Positions 6,654 to 14,399 of a stretch of DNA of 31,915 nucleotides are shown here, piece by piece. This DNA is from Candidatus Bipolaricaulota bacterium (lineage in GTDB: Bacteria; Bipolaricaulota; Bipolaricaulia; RBG-16-55-9; DRXL01). Location: assembly GCA_026414955.1 (NCBI GenBank), contig JAOAIA010000007.1, positions 1-31,915 of the forward strand, in the 5' to 3' direction. Under the pieces are notes generated by a model. It was not told where the DNA came from and did not search any database. It was given only the letters and a program-made list of their open reading frames with translations. Every line of letters begins with the position of its first letter. The stretch's first letter is position 1. A program made the translations under genes and the position numbers.

Positions 6654-7610
6654 TTACGGCTTGCTCGGCTCACGTCGCCTCGGCGAGAAGGCCGCCACGA
6701 GCACCCCCACGATGACTCCAATACCCGTTCCCCACAAGATCGTCTGCGCGCGATCCGGCCCTACCGGCCCCTGGGGCAGTTGCGCCGGCGTGACCAGCTC
6801 CACCGGCTCAAAGCCCTCTGCAAGCGGGCGCGCTTCGACTTGCGCTTGCGCCAGCGCAGCGATGCGCCCTTCAAGCTCTCTGACACGCTGGTACTCGCTC
6901 TCGAACGCGCTCATCCCCTTGGCTCCCAGCAGATCCAGCTCACGCTCGACGCTCTCCAGCCGTCGCAGCCGGGATTCTAAAGCATGGCGATAGTACCAGC
7001 TCTCCAGCGTTGCCCCCTGCTCGCTAACTCGCATCTGGCGGGATTTGAGAAGCTCTTGCAGCTCTTTTTCAATACTCGCTTTCTGGGCTTGAAGCAGGGC
7101 CTTGCGCTCTGCTAAGCGAGCTGTGAGCGCCTGAATCACCTGCTGACGATAGTTTTCCAATGTTTGTTGCAGCTCGCTCAATCGTTGGCTCTCTCGCTCA
7201 AGAGCTGCGCGCAGATCTCTCTTGAGCTTCGCTGAGGCTTCCTCGATGTACGCAGCGAGCGCATCGCGCACCACATTCTGGGCAAAGCCGCCGCGCAACT
7301 GCAACGTGACCAAGCCGTCTGTCTCTTTGATCTTGAGATTTTGATACAGCCAGGAGACGACGGGCCACGTCTCCTCCGGCTCGCCGGAGATCTTAATTTC
7401 CTTGGCGACCTGGACGGCCAGGTCCGGGCTACGCCAAAAGTCCTCGCCCCACCTGAGCTGCACTGCGAACTCCCTAGGCAGCGGGGGCGTCGTGACGCGC
7501 ACCAACGCGCTCGTCTCGAACTCCAGCGGCTGACGGAGCACGTAGATCGTCGAGCCAACTAAAAAGACTACGACTGTTATAAGAAAGATCCAGCGTCGTT
7601 CAGCGGCCAT
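6654..7610 (-). CDS. Wzz-like chain-length determinant/coiled-coil membrane protein
   Basis: About 318 residues with a membrane segment near each end (WIFLITVVVFLVGSTIYVL and TILWGTGIGVIVGVLVAAF), both ends cytoplasmic, and a long charged alpha-helical periplasmic region rich in Leu, Glu and Arg between them. This is the plan of Wzz/polysaccharide co-polymerases, including the Pro-rich stretch (PAQLPQGPVGPDRAQ) before the second segment. It probably governs the length or export of a surface polysaccharide. ATG 7610 is chosen over GTG 7634 because AAGGGAG precedes it. Downstream of mnaA but with its own promoter. The exact polysaccharide is unknown. Confidence 0.75.
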   Translation of the reverse strand: MAAERRWIFLITVVVFLVGSTIYVLRQPLEFETSALVRVTTPPLPREFAVQLRWGEDFWRSPDLAVQVAKEIKISGEPEETWPVVSWLYQNLKIKETDGLVTLQLRGGFAQNVVRDALAAYIEEASAKLKRDLRAALERESQRLSELQQTLENYRQQVIQALTARLAERKALLQAQKASIEKELQELLKSRQMRVSEQGATLESWYYRHALESRLRRLESVERELDLLGAKGMSAFESEYQRVRELEGRIAALAQAQVEARPLAEGFEPVELVTPAQLPQGPVGPDRAQTILWGTGIGVIVGVLVAAFSPRRREPSKP

Positions 7611-7634
7611 CCTCTCATCTCCCTTGGTGTGCAC

Positions 7635-7664
7635 ACAATATCATAAATTGACGTGTTTCGTCAA
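7635..7664 (-). promoter_or_regulatory. Promoter of the Wzz-like gene, with a small hairpin over the mnaA stop
   Basis: Minus-strand TTGACG (7664-7659), 18 bases, then an extended -10, TGA-TATTGT (7640-7635). The -35 hexamer also forms a 6-bp inverted repeat TTGACG/CGTCAA (7648-7653, 7659-7664) that contains the mnaA stop codon. A GTGTGCACAC palindrome (7627-7636) lies at the expected transcription start. Confidence 0.5.
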
Positions 7665-8791
7665 AAACGCTCGCGCAGGATCTGCACGATGCGCTCGGCG
7701 GCGTGGCCGTCGCCGAAGGGGTTGACTGCGCGTGCCATCTGCTCATAGGCATCGCGATCTTCAAGCAGCCGCGCGGCTTCTGCAAAGATTCTCTCGGAAT
7801 CCGTTCCCACGAGTTTCGCTGTGCCGGCTTCGAGGGCTTCGAGGCGCTCGGTGACCGTGCGCATGACGAGCACGGGCTTGCCCAGCGCCGGAGCTTCTTC
7901 TTGGATGCCCCCAGAGTCCGTCAGAATAAAGAACGCCCGGCCCATGAGCCAGACAAATCTCTCATAATCCAACGGCTCCATCAGCAAGACGCGATCCGTC
8001 TGACTTAAGACCTTGCGCACCGGCGCGCGCACGTTGGGGTTCAAGTGTACGGGATAGATCAAGATGACGTTGGGATAGCTTTGAGCGATCTTCTTCAGCC
8101 CCAGACAGATGCTCTCGAACTCCGGGCCGAAGCTCTCGCGCCGGTGGCCCGTGACGAGTAAGAGCTTTTTAGCGCCGCGCTCGATCTGCGAGAATATCTC
8201 TTTGGGGACGGAGAAGTGCTCGCGGAAGTCGTGATCTCTCACGCGCGCCCAAGTCTGCTGGAGCGCGTCAATCACGGTGTTGCCAGTGACGAAGATCTTC
8301 TCGGAAGATATGCCCTCACGCAGGAGATTCTGTCTGGCGCGCTCGGTGGGGGCAAAGTGAAAATCAGCCAGCTGATCGGCGAGCAGACGATTGATCTCCT
8401 CGGGGAATGGGCTGTATTTGTTATAAGTGCGCAGCCCAGCCTCGACGCGCGCGATCTTGATTTGAGCGTAAAAAGCAGCCAAGCTGGCGACGAACGCCGT
8501 CGTCGTATCCCCTTGGGTGATGACGACGTCGGGTCTTTCTCGCTGAATGACTGATGCGAGGGCCACGAGCGTGTCGGCGGTTACTTGATAGAGACTCTGG
8601 TTGGGACGCATTAAGTTCAGATCGTAATCGGGGCGGATCTCAAAGATGGGAAGGACTTGGTCGAGCATCTCGCGATGCTGCGCGGTGACGCAGACGCGCG
8701 AGGTGATCTCTGGAAACTTCTGAAGTTCTTTCAGTACTGGGGCGAGCTTGATCGCTTCCGGGCGCGTGCCGAAGACCGTCAGGGTTTTCAT
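7661..8791 (-). CDS. wecB: UDP-N-acetylglucosamine 2-epimerase (non-hydrolysing)
   Basis: Makes UDP-ManNAc from UDP-GlcNAc for cell-surface polysaccharide. 376 residues, the usual family length. Motifs in order: GTRPEAIKLAPVLKEL at the N-terminus, QGDTTTAF, ARVEAGLRT (usual H replaced by R in HVEAGLRT), FPEEINR, VTGHRRESFG, and LTDSGGIQEEAPALGKPVLV, which binds the UDP. Also called mnaA. In bacteria whose secondary wall polymer is pyruvylated by CsaB, the pyruvylated sugar is often ManNAc, so this enzyme and csaB 3.5 kb away may serve the same polymer (inference). Confidence 0.95.
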   Translation of the reverse strand: MKTLTVFGTRPEAIKLAPVLKELQKFPEITSRVCVTAQHREMLDQVLPIFEIRPDYDLNLMRPNQSLYQVTADTLVALASVIQRERPDVVITQGDTTTAFVASLAAFYAQIKIARVEAGLRTYNKYSPFPEEINRLLADQLADFHFAPTERARQNLLREGISSEKIFVTGNTVIDALQQTWARVRDHDFREHFSVPKEIFSQIERGAKKLLLVTGHRRESFGPEFESICLGLKKIAQSYPNVILIYPVHLNPNVRAPVRKVLSQTDRVLLMEPLDYERFVWLMGRAFFILTDSGGIQEEAPALGKPVLVMRTVTERLEALEAGTAKLVGTDSERIFAEAARLLEDRDAYEQMARAVNPFGDGHAAERIVQILRERF

Positions 8792-8804
8792 AAAGCTAAA
8801 GTTT

Positions 8805-8834
8805 ATGCTAAAGCTTCATGGCGCATTTTGTCAA
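8805..8834 (-). promoter_or_regulatory. wecB promoter
   Basis: Minus-strand TTGACA (8834-8829), 18 bases, TAGCAT (8810-8805). Start near 8798 would leave about 7 nt before the ATG, with no Shine-Dalgarno. Its -35 overlaps the one of the divergent gene. Confidence 0.5.
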
Positions 8835-8857
8835 GGGCCTCCATGAAAGACTACAAT
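8828..8857 (+). promoter_or_regulatory. Promoter of the small exported protein gene at 8883
   Basis: Plus-strand TTGTCA (8828-8833), 18 bases, TACAAT (8852-8857): five of six matches in each hexamer. The shared TTGTCAA repeats the arrangement at 5876-5882. Confidence 0.55.
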
Positions 8858-8882
8858 GCTTTCGCTCGTAAAGGAGGCTCCC

Positions 8883-9353
8883 ATGCGCACGGCAATCGTT
8901 ATCGTGCTGTTGAGCTTGCTTGCTCTCGGGTGTTGTAGCTTCATTGGGGAAGCTCGATTGATCAGTCTTGGCGGCGGCGCGCTCGTTGACGTCACGGGAG
9001 TTTTGGGATCGAGTGTGCCCATCACGCCCATAGTCCGACTCTCTATCGGGATTCTTTTCGTCGGGGCCGATCTCGATTTATGGTTTCTCTCAAGCTCGAC
9101 GCAGCTTGTGCCCTCTGGCGCGATCAGATTATCCGTGCTCTCGCTGCTTGAGCTGTATGGAGCCATCGCGCCGATGAGTTTTCAGATTTCGCCGACAGTG
9201 CAGACGGTGCCGAGGGCGACGATGCGCTGGGGAGCAAATCTGATTCTTGGGCTGATCTCGATCTTCGGCGAGCTTGTGACATTTGCACAATGGAGTTGGC
9301 CTGTAATTTGGCAAGGGCCAGGGGTGGGGCTGGGCGTGCAGGTGGGGTTTTAG
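8883..9353 (+). CDS. Small exported protein, possible outer-membrane barrel or lipoprotein
   Basis: 156 residues from ATG 8883, chosen because AAAGGAGG ends 5 nt before it (an upstream in-frame start at 8856 would fall in the -10 box). A signal peptide ends with LLALGCCS, which could be a lipobox. The rest is a series of short amphipathic or hydrophobic strands with Gly, ending in GVGLGVQVGF: the C-terminal Phe is typical of outer-membrane beta-barrels. Length and ending resemble the two minus-strand proteins that follow. No family recognised. Confidence 0.6.
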   Translation: MRTAIVIVLLSLLALGCCSFIGEARLISLGGGALVDVTGVLGSSVPITPIVRLSIGILFVGADLDLWFLSSSTQLVPSGAIRLSVLSLLELYGAIAPMSFQISPTVQTVPRATMRWGANLILGLISIFGELVTFAQWSWPVIWQGPGVGLGVQVGF

Positions 9354-9496
9354 TGGGCTAGTCGGATTCAGCAGATGCCACACGACACGTGTTGCCAGCT
9401 TCGCTCGTGCAGTTGTTTCAGAGCTTCATCTATCCCCTCTTCGTCGAAGATTGATATTTATAATTGTACCCAGCAAGAGCAGTTTAAGCTAGCTCA

Positions 9497-9583
9497 GAAT
9501 CACGGAAGTCACTGAAAGGGTTACGGTTAAGCACGGAAAAAATTCAGTGCCCTCCGGGGCTCTTTCCGTGTAATCCGTGATTC
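9497..9583. repeat. Dispersed ACGGAA-type repeat, copy 3 (full, nested hairpin)
   Basis: Outer arms GAATCACGGA (9497-9506) and TCCGTGATTC (9574-9583) are perfect. A second perfect pair, CACGGAAA/TTTCCGTG (9532-9539, 9563-9570), is nested inside. It lies in the 249-bp gap 9354-9602 between convergent genes. The rest of that gap shows no convincing gene; a minus-strand frame around 9375-9460 looks coding-like but has no start. Confidence 0.65.
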
Positions 9584-9602
9584 AAAATACTTGTTTACCG
9601 AC

Positions 9603-10091
9603 TCAGAAATAAAAGTGCAATCCCAACCCCGACGTCACCCCGCCCTTCGTTCCCCCTAGTCCGAAAATTCCAACCTCGCCGTTGAGCGCGACGCGCGGCG
9701 TCAGGCGCATCTCTAGCCCCATAAGACCTTGCAAGGGCGTATACAGCATCAGCGCGTCCTGCGGCGGCGCATAGGCGAAGAGACCCACCCCAAGACCAAT
9801 ATAGAGATCAGCGATCTCAAGATTGATCACTTTGAGAAACGCCCGCGGCGTGAAGCTCAACGCGCTGCCCACGACAAAGAAATTTGCTTCAAAGCCATAA
9901 GAGTCCGAGAGCCAGACCCTCACGCTCATCCCCGACGCCGGCAGCGCCTGCGGCGGCTTCATCGGGAACGTCAACTGCATTCCCGTGCCAAAGCCATAGT
10001 GACTTGACAGGTTCTCGAGAGCTGCTGTCGAGTACGCGCTCAGCGTGAGCACGACGAGCGCCAGACTCCCAATCTTGATGATGTTCTTCAT
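9603..10091 (-). CDS. Exported small beta-barrel-like protein
   Basis: 162 residues. Signal peptide (1-24, ending STAALE), then alternating strands: GFGTGMQLTF, SVRVWLSDSYGFEANFFV, LYIGLGVGLF, LQGLMGLEMRLTPRVALNGE, and a final GLGLHFYF. The aromatic end and 8-strand size suggest a small outer-membrane barrel. The order of elements parallels the next gene, indicating paralogues. RBS GAGGAGG precedes ATG 10091. Cargo or function unknown. Confidence 0.65.
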   Translation of the reverse strand: MKNIIKIGSLALVVLTLSAYSTAALENLSSHYGFGTGMQLTFPMKPPQALPASGMSVRVWLSDSYGFEANFFVVGSALSFTPRAFLKVINLEIADLYIGLGVGLFAYAPPQDALMLYTPLQGLMGLEMRLTPRVALNGEVGIFGLGGTKGGVTSGLGLHFYF

Positions 10092-10110
10092 CGTGTCCTC
10101 CTCATGTGAG

Positions 10111-10614
10111 TTACTCAGCCGGTGGCGGCTGCGGCGTGCGCACGAAGTAATAGTGCAATCCCAAGCTCACTGCTGGGGTGGCGCTCACCCGATCAGCACT
10201 GAATATGAGCGCCTCGCCAAACTCCAGGTTCAACGCCAAGCTGGGCAGAATGCTCAATTCCATGCCGCCCTTCAAAGCGATATCGCCGACGCTACGCGCC
10301 CCCCAATACTCCCCAATATGGAGATTCGCTTCAAACAGTACATAGAAATCGAAAATATCTGTATCGGCCAAACGCAGCAGCACCTTGCCCGCGACGCATC
10401 CGCTCGTGAAATCCCCCATCGAGATCACAAAGCCGTTCAGCTCTAACGCGAAATTCTCTGTGAGCCAGTAGCGAAAGCTGATGACACACGGCGCTTGCAA
10501 CCCGATCCCCATAGTGCGATACTGCGATAGGTCTTGTGAAGGCAACTCCTGAGCGGCAAGCGAAGCAACACATACTCCTCCGATGATCCCCACAAGGAAG
10601 AGCGCTCTTAGCAT
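10111..10614 (-). CDS. Exported small beta-barrel-like protein, paralogue of its neighbour
   Basis: 167 residues from ATG 10614 (AGAGGTGAG box just upstream; a GTG at 10635 lies in the promoter region). Signal peptide ends ASLAAQE. The strands follow the pattern of the neighbour (YRTMGIGLQAP, FRYWLTENFALELNGFVI, LKGGMELSILPSLALNLE, VSLGLHYYF), plus a short Pro-rich tail (VRTPQPPPAE) after the aromatic end. Two Cys (PCVIS, SGCVAG) could pair. Probably co-transcribed with the paralogue 20 nt downstream. Confidence 0.65.
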   Translation of the reverse strand: MLRALFLVGIIGGVCVASLAAQELPSQDLSQYRTMGIGLQAPCVISFRYWLTENFALELNGFVISMGDFTSGCVAGKVLLRLADTDIFDFYVLFEANLHIGEYWGARSVGDIALKGGMELSILPSLALNLEFGEALIFSADRVSATPAVSLGLHYYFVRTPQPPPAE

Positions 10615-10633
10615 ACTCTCACCTCTCTGCCCC

Positions 10634-10663
10634 ACAGTACGCGATCTCTCCTGAAAGTGTCAA
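10634..10663 (-). promoter_or_regulatory. Promoter of the paired barrel-like genes
   Basis: Minus-strand perfect TTGACA (10663-10658), 18 bases, TACTGT (10639-10634), a weak -10. Start near 10627, followed by the AGAGGTGAG box and ATG 10614. Confidence 0.45.
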
Positions 10664-10721
10664 TGGCGCGCGGGCGTTTGCACCCAGACACCGATCACCC
10701 TGGCACTGGGTCGGCCCTTTG

Positions 10722-10730
10722 TGCTATAGT
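10722..10730 (+). promoter_or_regulatory. Extended -10 promoter of the DUF5693 gene
   Basis: TGC-TATAGT, an extended -10 with no recognisable -35. The expected start near 10737 nearly coincides with the GTG at 10739, so translation is probably leaderless or from ATG 10748. Confidence 0.5.
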
Positions 10731-10738
10731 GAGATCAC

Positions 10739-12310
10739 GTGAGAGGAATGGCTACTCGATATCCTCTGTATAGCGTGCTCGCCCTGGCCCTAGCGATTTC
10801 GATCTGGATAGGGCTGCGGCGCATAGCGTGGGATGCTGCATATCAGACAGTGGGCTTAGTTATCCCCGCTCAAGAGCTGAGCAGCTCCCTGAGCGACGAC
10901 GAGCTGCGCGACTCGCTAGCAAGAATGCGCGCTCAAGGCGTCGTGGCGCTGAGTGTAGAGCTTTCCAATCTCCCGGACTGGGGTCTTGAAAGAACAGACT
11001 TTAGCGATACTGTTGCCAGAGTGCTTCACGCTGCCCAAGCCGTTGGCCTAGGCATAGCCTTCGTTGTGGACTCCGACCAGCAAGAGATGCCGTCATTCAC
11101 GCTTCGGCCTGATGTCGTGATACCCATCTCAGAGCATGGTTCTGTCGTGCCCTCGTGGATGATAACTGACTTTCGCGATGCGATGCTAGGAATACTCGAA
11201 TTTTCTGAACCATCGGGTCTGCGAGCACTCTATGAGTGGGGCTGGCGGAACTTCGTACGCGTCCACGCGATCAAATCCCGCGAGCTTGATCGTCTGGAAC
11301 TAGAAGGCGCGCTGGCGCGTTGGGAGCGCGCCGTCCAAGAGCGCACCATCAGGCTCTTGTGGGTCACCGAGCACCACCGATTCCCACAGTATCTGGAGCG
11401 CCTCAGTCGGCGACTTACTCGGCTGGGCATGGAGCTTGGTCAGCCATCAGCGCCGACGCCATTTGAGAACTCATATCTGGTCTATCTTGCGATAGGGGCG
11501 GGCTTTGTCAGTTTGATTGTGCTCGTGCTCATGAACTTCTCGCAACTTCCGGTAATCGTGCTGCTTCTTGTGGGAGTGATCGGCGTGGGCGCGCTGGCGC
11601 TTTTAGGGGGTTGGGATTTTGAACGAGCGCGTCAAGCCCTTGCCCTGATGATCGCTGTGCTAGCGCCGTGGCTCCTGCTCTTTGTAGCAAGGGAAAAAGT
11701 TTCGGGGTGGAAGCTGCTTGTAGCGGTCTCGCTCAGTGCCAGCGGCGCGGGGCTTGGTATCGCAGCGCTGCTGAGCGATCTCTCGTATTTTCTCAAAATT
11801 ACCGAATTTCGGGGTGTCAAACTCGCGCTGATCGCGCCGTCGGCGCTCATCGTTCTGACGGAACTATGGCGTTGGAGAGAACGTGGGTGGAGCAAGCTTA
11901 CGGCTCAACTGAGGCGTGGCGCATGGCTTGTCCCTGCGGTTGGGCTTGGCGCGCTCGTTCTGGTGTTGGAGCGTAGCGGCAATCTCCCCGCCATTCCCGT
12001 AGCTCGCTGGGAGGAGCTGATTCGCGAACGGCTGGAAGATTGGCTCACGGCGCGTCCGCGCTTCAAAGAGTTTTTCGTTGGGCATCCTGCGCTCGTGCTC
12101 TGGAGGCGCGAGCAGACTCTGTCCCAGCTCGGTTTGCTCGCTCTGGGCGCGTTGGGCCAAGCCTCGATTATCAATACTTTTGTGCACCTGCACACCCCGT
12201 TAGCCCTCTCGCTCTGGCGCACACTCAACGGGCTTGTGCTGGGTCTATTCATCGGTCTCGTCTTGCGTGGTGCTCTTGGAGGGGTCACGCGATGGCGCCG
12301 ACACTCGTGA
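10739..12310 (+). CDS. DUF5693 family multi-pass membrane protein, CsaB partner
   Basis: 523 residues. One N-terminal membrane segment (about 10-27), then an exported domain to about residue 240, then about seven membrane segments (245-520). In the soluble part the block FVRVHAIKSREL...LARWERAVQERTIRLLWV corresponds to the conserved RVHPIK...AV-ERNIR region of DUF5693 proteins, which are usually encoded next to CsaB. The function is not established; the pairing suggests a role in making or exporting the pyruvylated wall polymer (inference). Overlaps csaB by 19 nt, so the two are co-translated. Start GTG 10739 or ATG 10748. Confidence 0.75.
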   Translation: MRGMATRYPLYSVLALALAISIWIGLRRIAWDAAYQTVGLVIPAQELSSSLSDDELRDSLARMRAQGVVALSVELSNLPDWGLERTDFSDTVARVLHAAQAVGLGIAFVVDSDQQEMPSFTLRPDVVIPISEHGSVVPSWMITDFRDAMLGILEFSEPSGLRALYEWGWRNFVRVHAIKSRELDRLELEGALARWERAVQERTIRLLWVTEHHRFPQYLERLSRRLTRLGMELGQPSAPTPFENSYLVYLAIGAGFVSLIVLVLMNFSQLPVIVLLLVGVIGVGALALLGGWDFERARQALALMIAVLAPWLLLFVAREKVSGWKLLVAVSLSASGAGLGIAALLSDLSYFLKITEFRGVKLALIAPSALIVLTELWRWRERGWSKLTAQLRRGAWLVPAVGLGALVLVLERSGNLPAIPVARWEELIRERLEDWLTARPRFKEFFVGHPALVLWRREQTLSQLGLLALGALGQASIINTFVHLHTPLALSLWRTLNGLVLGLFIGLVLRGALGGVTRWRRHS

Positions 12311-13431
12311 TCGCGGGCTATTATGGCTTTGGCAACTGGGGCGACGAAGCCGCGCTCGCTGTGCTCATACGCGCTCTGCGCAGCACACTGCCCCAAGCGC
12401 GGCTCGTCGTGCTCTCGCATGATCCATCTCAGACAGCTCGGATTCACAATAATACAGAAGCGATCAACCGTTGGAATCTCTTTGAGATTCACCGTGCCCT
12501 CTCACGAGCGTCTGCGTTCATTCTCGGCCCAGGGGGTTTACTGCAAGACGCGACGAGCACGCGATCTGTGCTCTACTATCTGGGCTTGCTGCGCTGGGCG
12601 CAGTTCTATAAGCTGCCCACATATCTGATCGGCCAGGGGATCGGGCCGTTGCGTTCCCAGCGTGCGGAGCAGTGGGTCGCCAAGACGCTGCAACGAGCGC
12701 GATTTGTTTTAGTGCGCGACCGAGTTAGTTATGAGTGGGCATTGGCGCACGGAGCGCAAGCTTTACTTGGGGAGGATTTGGCGGTGCTTCTGGAGCCCTT
12801 CACTCCTGTGCTCCCTTCTCCTCTCCGAGGGAGAGGAGCTAGGGGTGAGGGGAGTGAGGGGGATGAGAGGGGGAGGAGCAGCACAGCCGACGTGAGAGCC
12901 ACCCTTGGTCTCTCTCTGCGCCCCGGACTCTCGCCCAAAAATATCAAGGTGCTCCATCGAGCACTGCGCACTCTTTCAACAGACTTCGAGCTTGTCTTCT
13001 TGTCGTTTCAAGCCGATCAAGACCTCGCTGTATTGAAAGAGCTGGCTCTCGCTATTCCCGTTGTCGAAGCCCGCTGCCCTGATGATCTTCTGCAAGTCAT
13101 GCAGAACGTAGATGTTCTGCTGGGGATGCGCTTGCACAGCTTGGTCTTCGCCCTACTGAGTGACGTGCCGTTTTGCGCACTCAGTTACGATCCCAAGATC
13201 GAGAGCTTTCTGCGTCGCGTTGAGGAAGTCTGCGAATATCCCGTACAATGGTGGAGCGCGTCGGAGACACTCAATGAGAGCGCGCTTGTGTCACAGATTC
13301 TTGGAATCTCTGCTCAGCGAGCCGAGCTGCGAGAACGTCTGCGCCAAGCGCGGACGACCTTGCAAACAGCCGCGCACCACTCTCTTGATGAGACGCTGCG
13401 CGTGATCGCGAGCGATCTAAGGGTACGATGA
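12292..13431 (+). CDS. csaB: Polysaccharide pyruvyl transferase CsaB
   Basis: Adds ketal-linked pyruvate to a wall polysaccharide, creating the ligand for SLH-domain surface proteins. Start ATG 12292 (MAPTLVIAGYYGFGNWGDEA) follows GGAGGGG in the overlap with DUF5693. The start matches the CsaB opening G-Y-Y-G-x-G-N-x-G-D-E, and ILGPGGLLQD, IGQGIGPL, VRDRVSYEWA and LLGMRLHSLVFAL are further family blocks. Residues about 172-198 (PVLPSPLRGRGARGEGSEG onward) are a low-complexity insert coming from an 81-bp palindromic element. CsaB in diderms such as Thermus suggests SLH-mediated envelope attachment here. Ends ATGA with rsmH. Confidence 0.9.
   Translation: MAPTLVIAGYYGFGNWGDEAALAVLIRALRSTLPQARLVVLSHDPSQTARIHNNTEAINRWNLFEIHRALSRASAFILGPGGLLQDATSTRSVLYYLGLLRWAQFYKLPTYLIGQGIGPLRSQRAEQWVAKTLQRARFVLVRDRVSYEWALAHGAQALLGEDLAVLLEPFTPVLPSPLRGRGARGEGSEGDERGRSSTADVRATLGLSLRPGLSPKNIKVLHRALRTLSTDFELVFLSFQADQDLAVLKELALAIPVVEARCPDDLLQVMQNVDVLLGMRLHSLVFALLSDVPFCALSYDPKIESFLRRVEEVCEYPVQWWSASETLNESALVSQILGISAQRAELRERLRQARTTLQTAAHHSLDETLRVIASDLRVR
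12806..12886. repeat. In-frame 81-bp palindromic element inside csaB
   Basis: Terminal 7-bp perfect arms CTGTGCT (12806-12812) and AGCACAG (12880-12886) flank a 9-bp perfect hairpin CTCCTCTCC/GGAGAGGAG (12818-12826, 12830-12838) and G-rich GAGGGG runs. The composition recalls the CCCTCTCC...GAGGGG repeats common between bacterial genes. Length is exactly 27 codons and the frame stays open through it. Confidence 0.6.
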
Positions 13432-14321
13432 AAAACCCGCGTCTGCATCAGCCAGTGATGGTTGTGGAAGTCTTAGACGCTTTGGCTGTCAAACCCGACG
13501 GGATTTATCTTGACGGGACCGTCGGCGGCGGTGGCCACGCGCGCGAGATCGCGTCGCGCTTGAAGAGCGGGCTTCTGATCGGACTCGATTGCGACCCAAG
13601 CGCGCTAGAGATCGCCCGCACGCACCTCCGAGAATTTGCAGATCGTGTCACGCTCGTTCACGCCAACTTCGCCCAGCTCGATAGAGTCCTAGACGAGCTG
13701 AAAATCCAGTCTGTTGACGGCATTCTCTTAGATTTGGGGGTCTCGCTGACGCAGCTCGACACAGCCGAGCGCGGGCTGAGCTTCCGACTCGAAGGCCCTT
13801 TAGACATGCGCCTCGACCCAACGCAAGAGCTGACAGCTGCTGATCTTGTGAACTCCCTTGGCGAGCGTGAGCTTATAAAGACCTTGCGCGACTACGGAGA
13901 GGAACGCTGGGCCGCGCGCATCGCGAAGAACATCGTGCGCCAGCGACGAATCAAGCCCATCGAGACGACGTCAGCCTTGGTGAAAGTGATTGAGCAAAGT
14001 ATCCCCGCAGCGGTGCGCTCTAAGAGCCGGATTCACCCGGCGACCCGCGTCTTCCAAGCCCTGCGCATCGCAGTCAATAACGAGCTTGAAAATCTGCAAA
14101 CGGCCCTCACCGTGGGATGTGAGCGCCTCGCTCCCGACGGGCGCTTCGTCGTCATCTCGTTTCACTCGCTCGAAGACCGCATAGTGAAGAGATTCTTTCG
14201 CGCCCAGCTCCAAGCGGGCAAGGCTGACCAGATCTGGGGGCCAATTCGCCCATCGTCAGAAGAGTGCGCGCAGAACCCACGCGCGCGCAGCGCCAAGCTC
14301 CGCGCCCTGAGGAAGGCTTGA
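13428..14321 (+). CDS. rsmH: 16S rRNA (cytosine(1402)-N4)-methyltransferase
   Basis: Methylates C1402 in the ribosomal decoding centre using SAM. 297 residues, standard length. Family blocks: LHQPVMVVEVLDAL, YLDGTVGGGGHA (SAM loop), GLDCDPSALEIA, DGILLDLGVSLTQLD, ERGLSFRLEGPLDMRLD, and FHSLEDRIVKRFFR. Starts within the csaB stop (ATGA overlap). Usually found at the head of the dcw cluster after mraZ and before ftsL; neither is here, so the gene has moved into an envelope operon. Confidence 0.96.
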   Translation: MKNPRLHQPVMVVEVLDALAVKPDGIYLDGTVGGGGHAREIASRLKSGLLIGLDCDPSALEIARTHLREFADRVTLVHANFAQLDRVLDELKIQSVDGILLDLGVSLTQLDTAERGLSFRLEGPLDMRLDPTQELTAADLVNSLGERELIKTLRDYGEERWAARIAKNIVRQRRIKPIETTSALVKVIEQSIPAAVRSKSRIHPATRVFQALRIAVNNELENLQTALTVGCERLAPDGRFVVISFHSLEDRIVKRFFRAQLQAGKADQIWGPIRPSSEECAQNPRARSAKLRALRKA

Positions 14322-14399
14322 CAAACCCGTTGGGAGCAAGCAAAATAAAGAAATAGGGAGGGTTGGGCAGACGTGCTCGTCCTCCCGGTGAGAGGTCCG

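Noticed and set aside
9375..9460. Minus-strand coding-like stretch reading IFDEEGIDEALKQLHERSWQ
   Set aside because: No start codon before an in-frame stop, only about 27 residues, and I recognise no family. It may be a gene remnant, but the evidence is too thin to list.
12040..12291. In-frame upstream extension of csaB (84 codons)
   Set aside because: It lies within the DUF5693 gene, does not resemble CsaB, and ATG 12292 has a good ribosome-binding site and the family's normal N-terminus.
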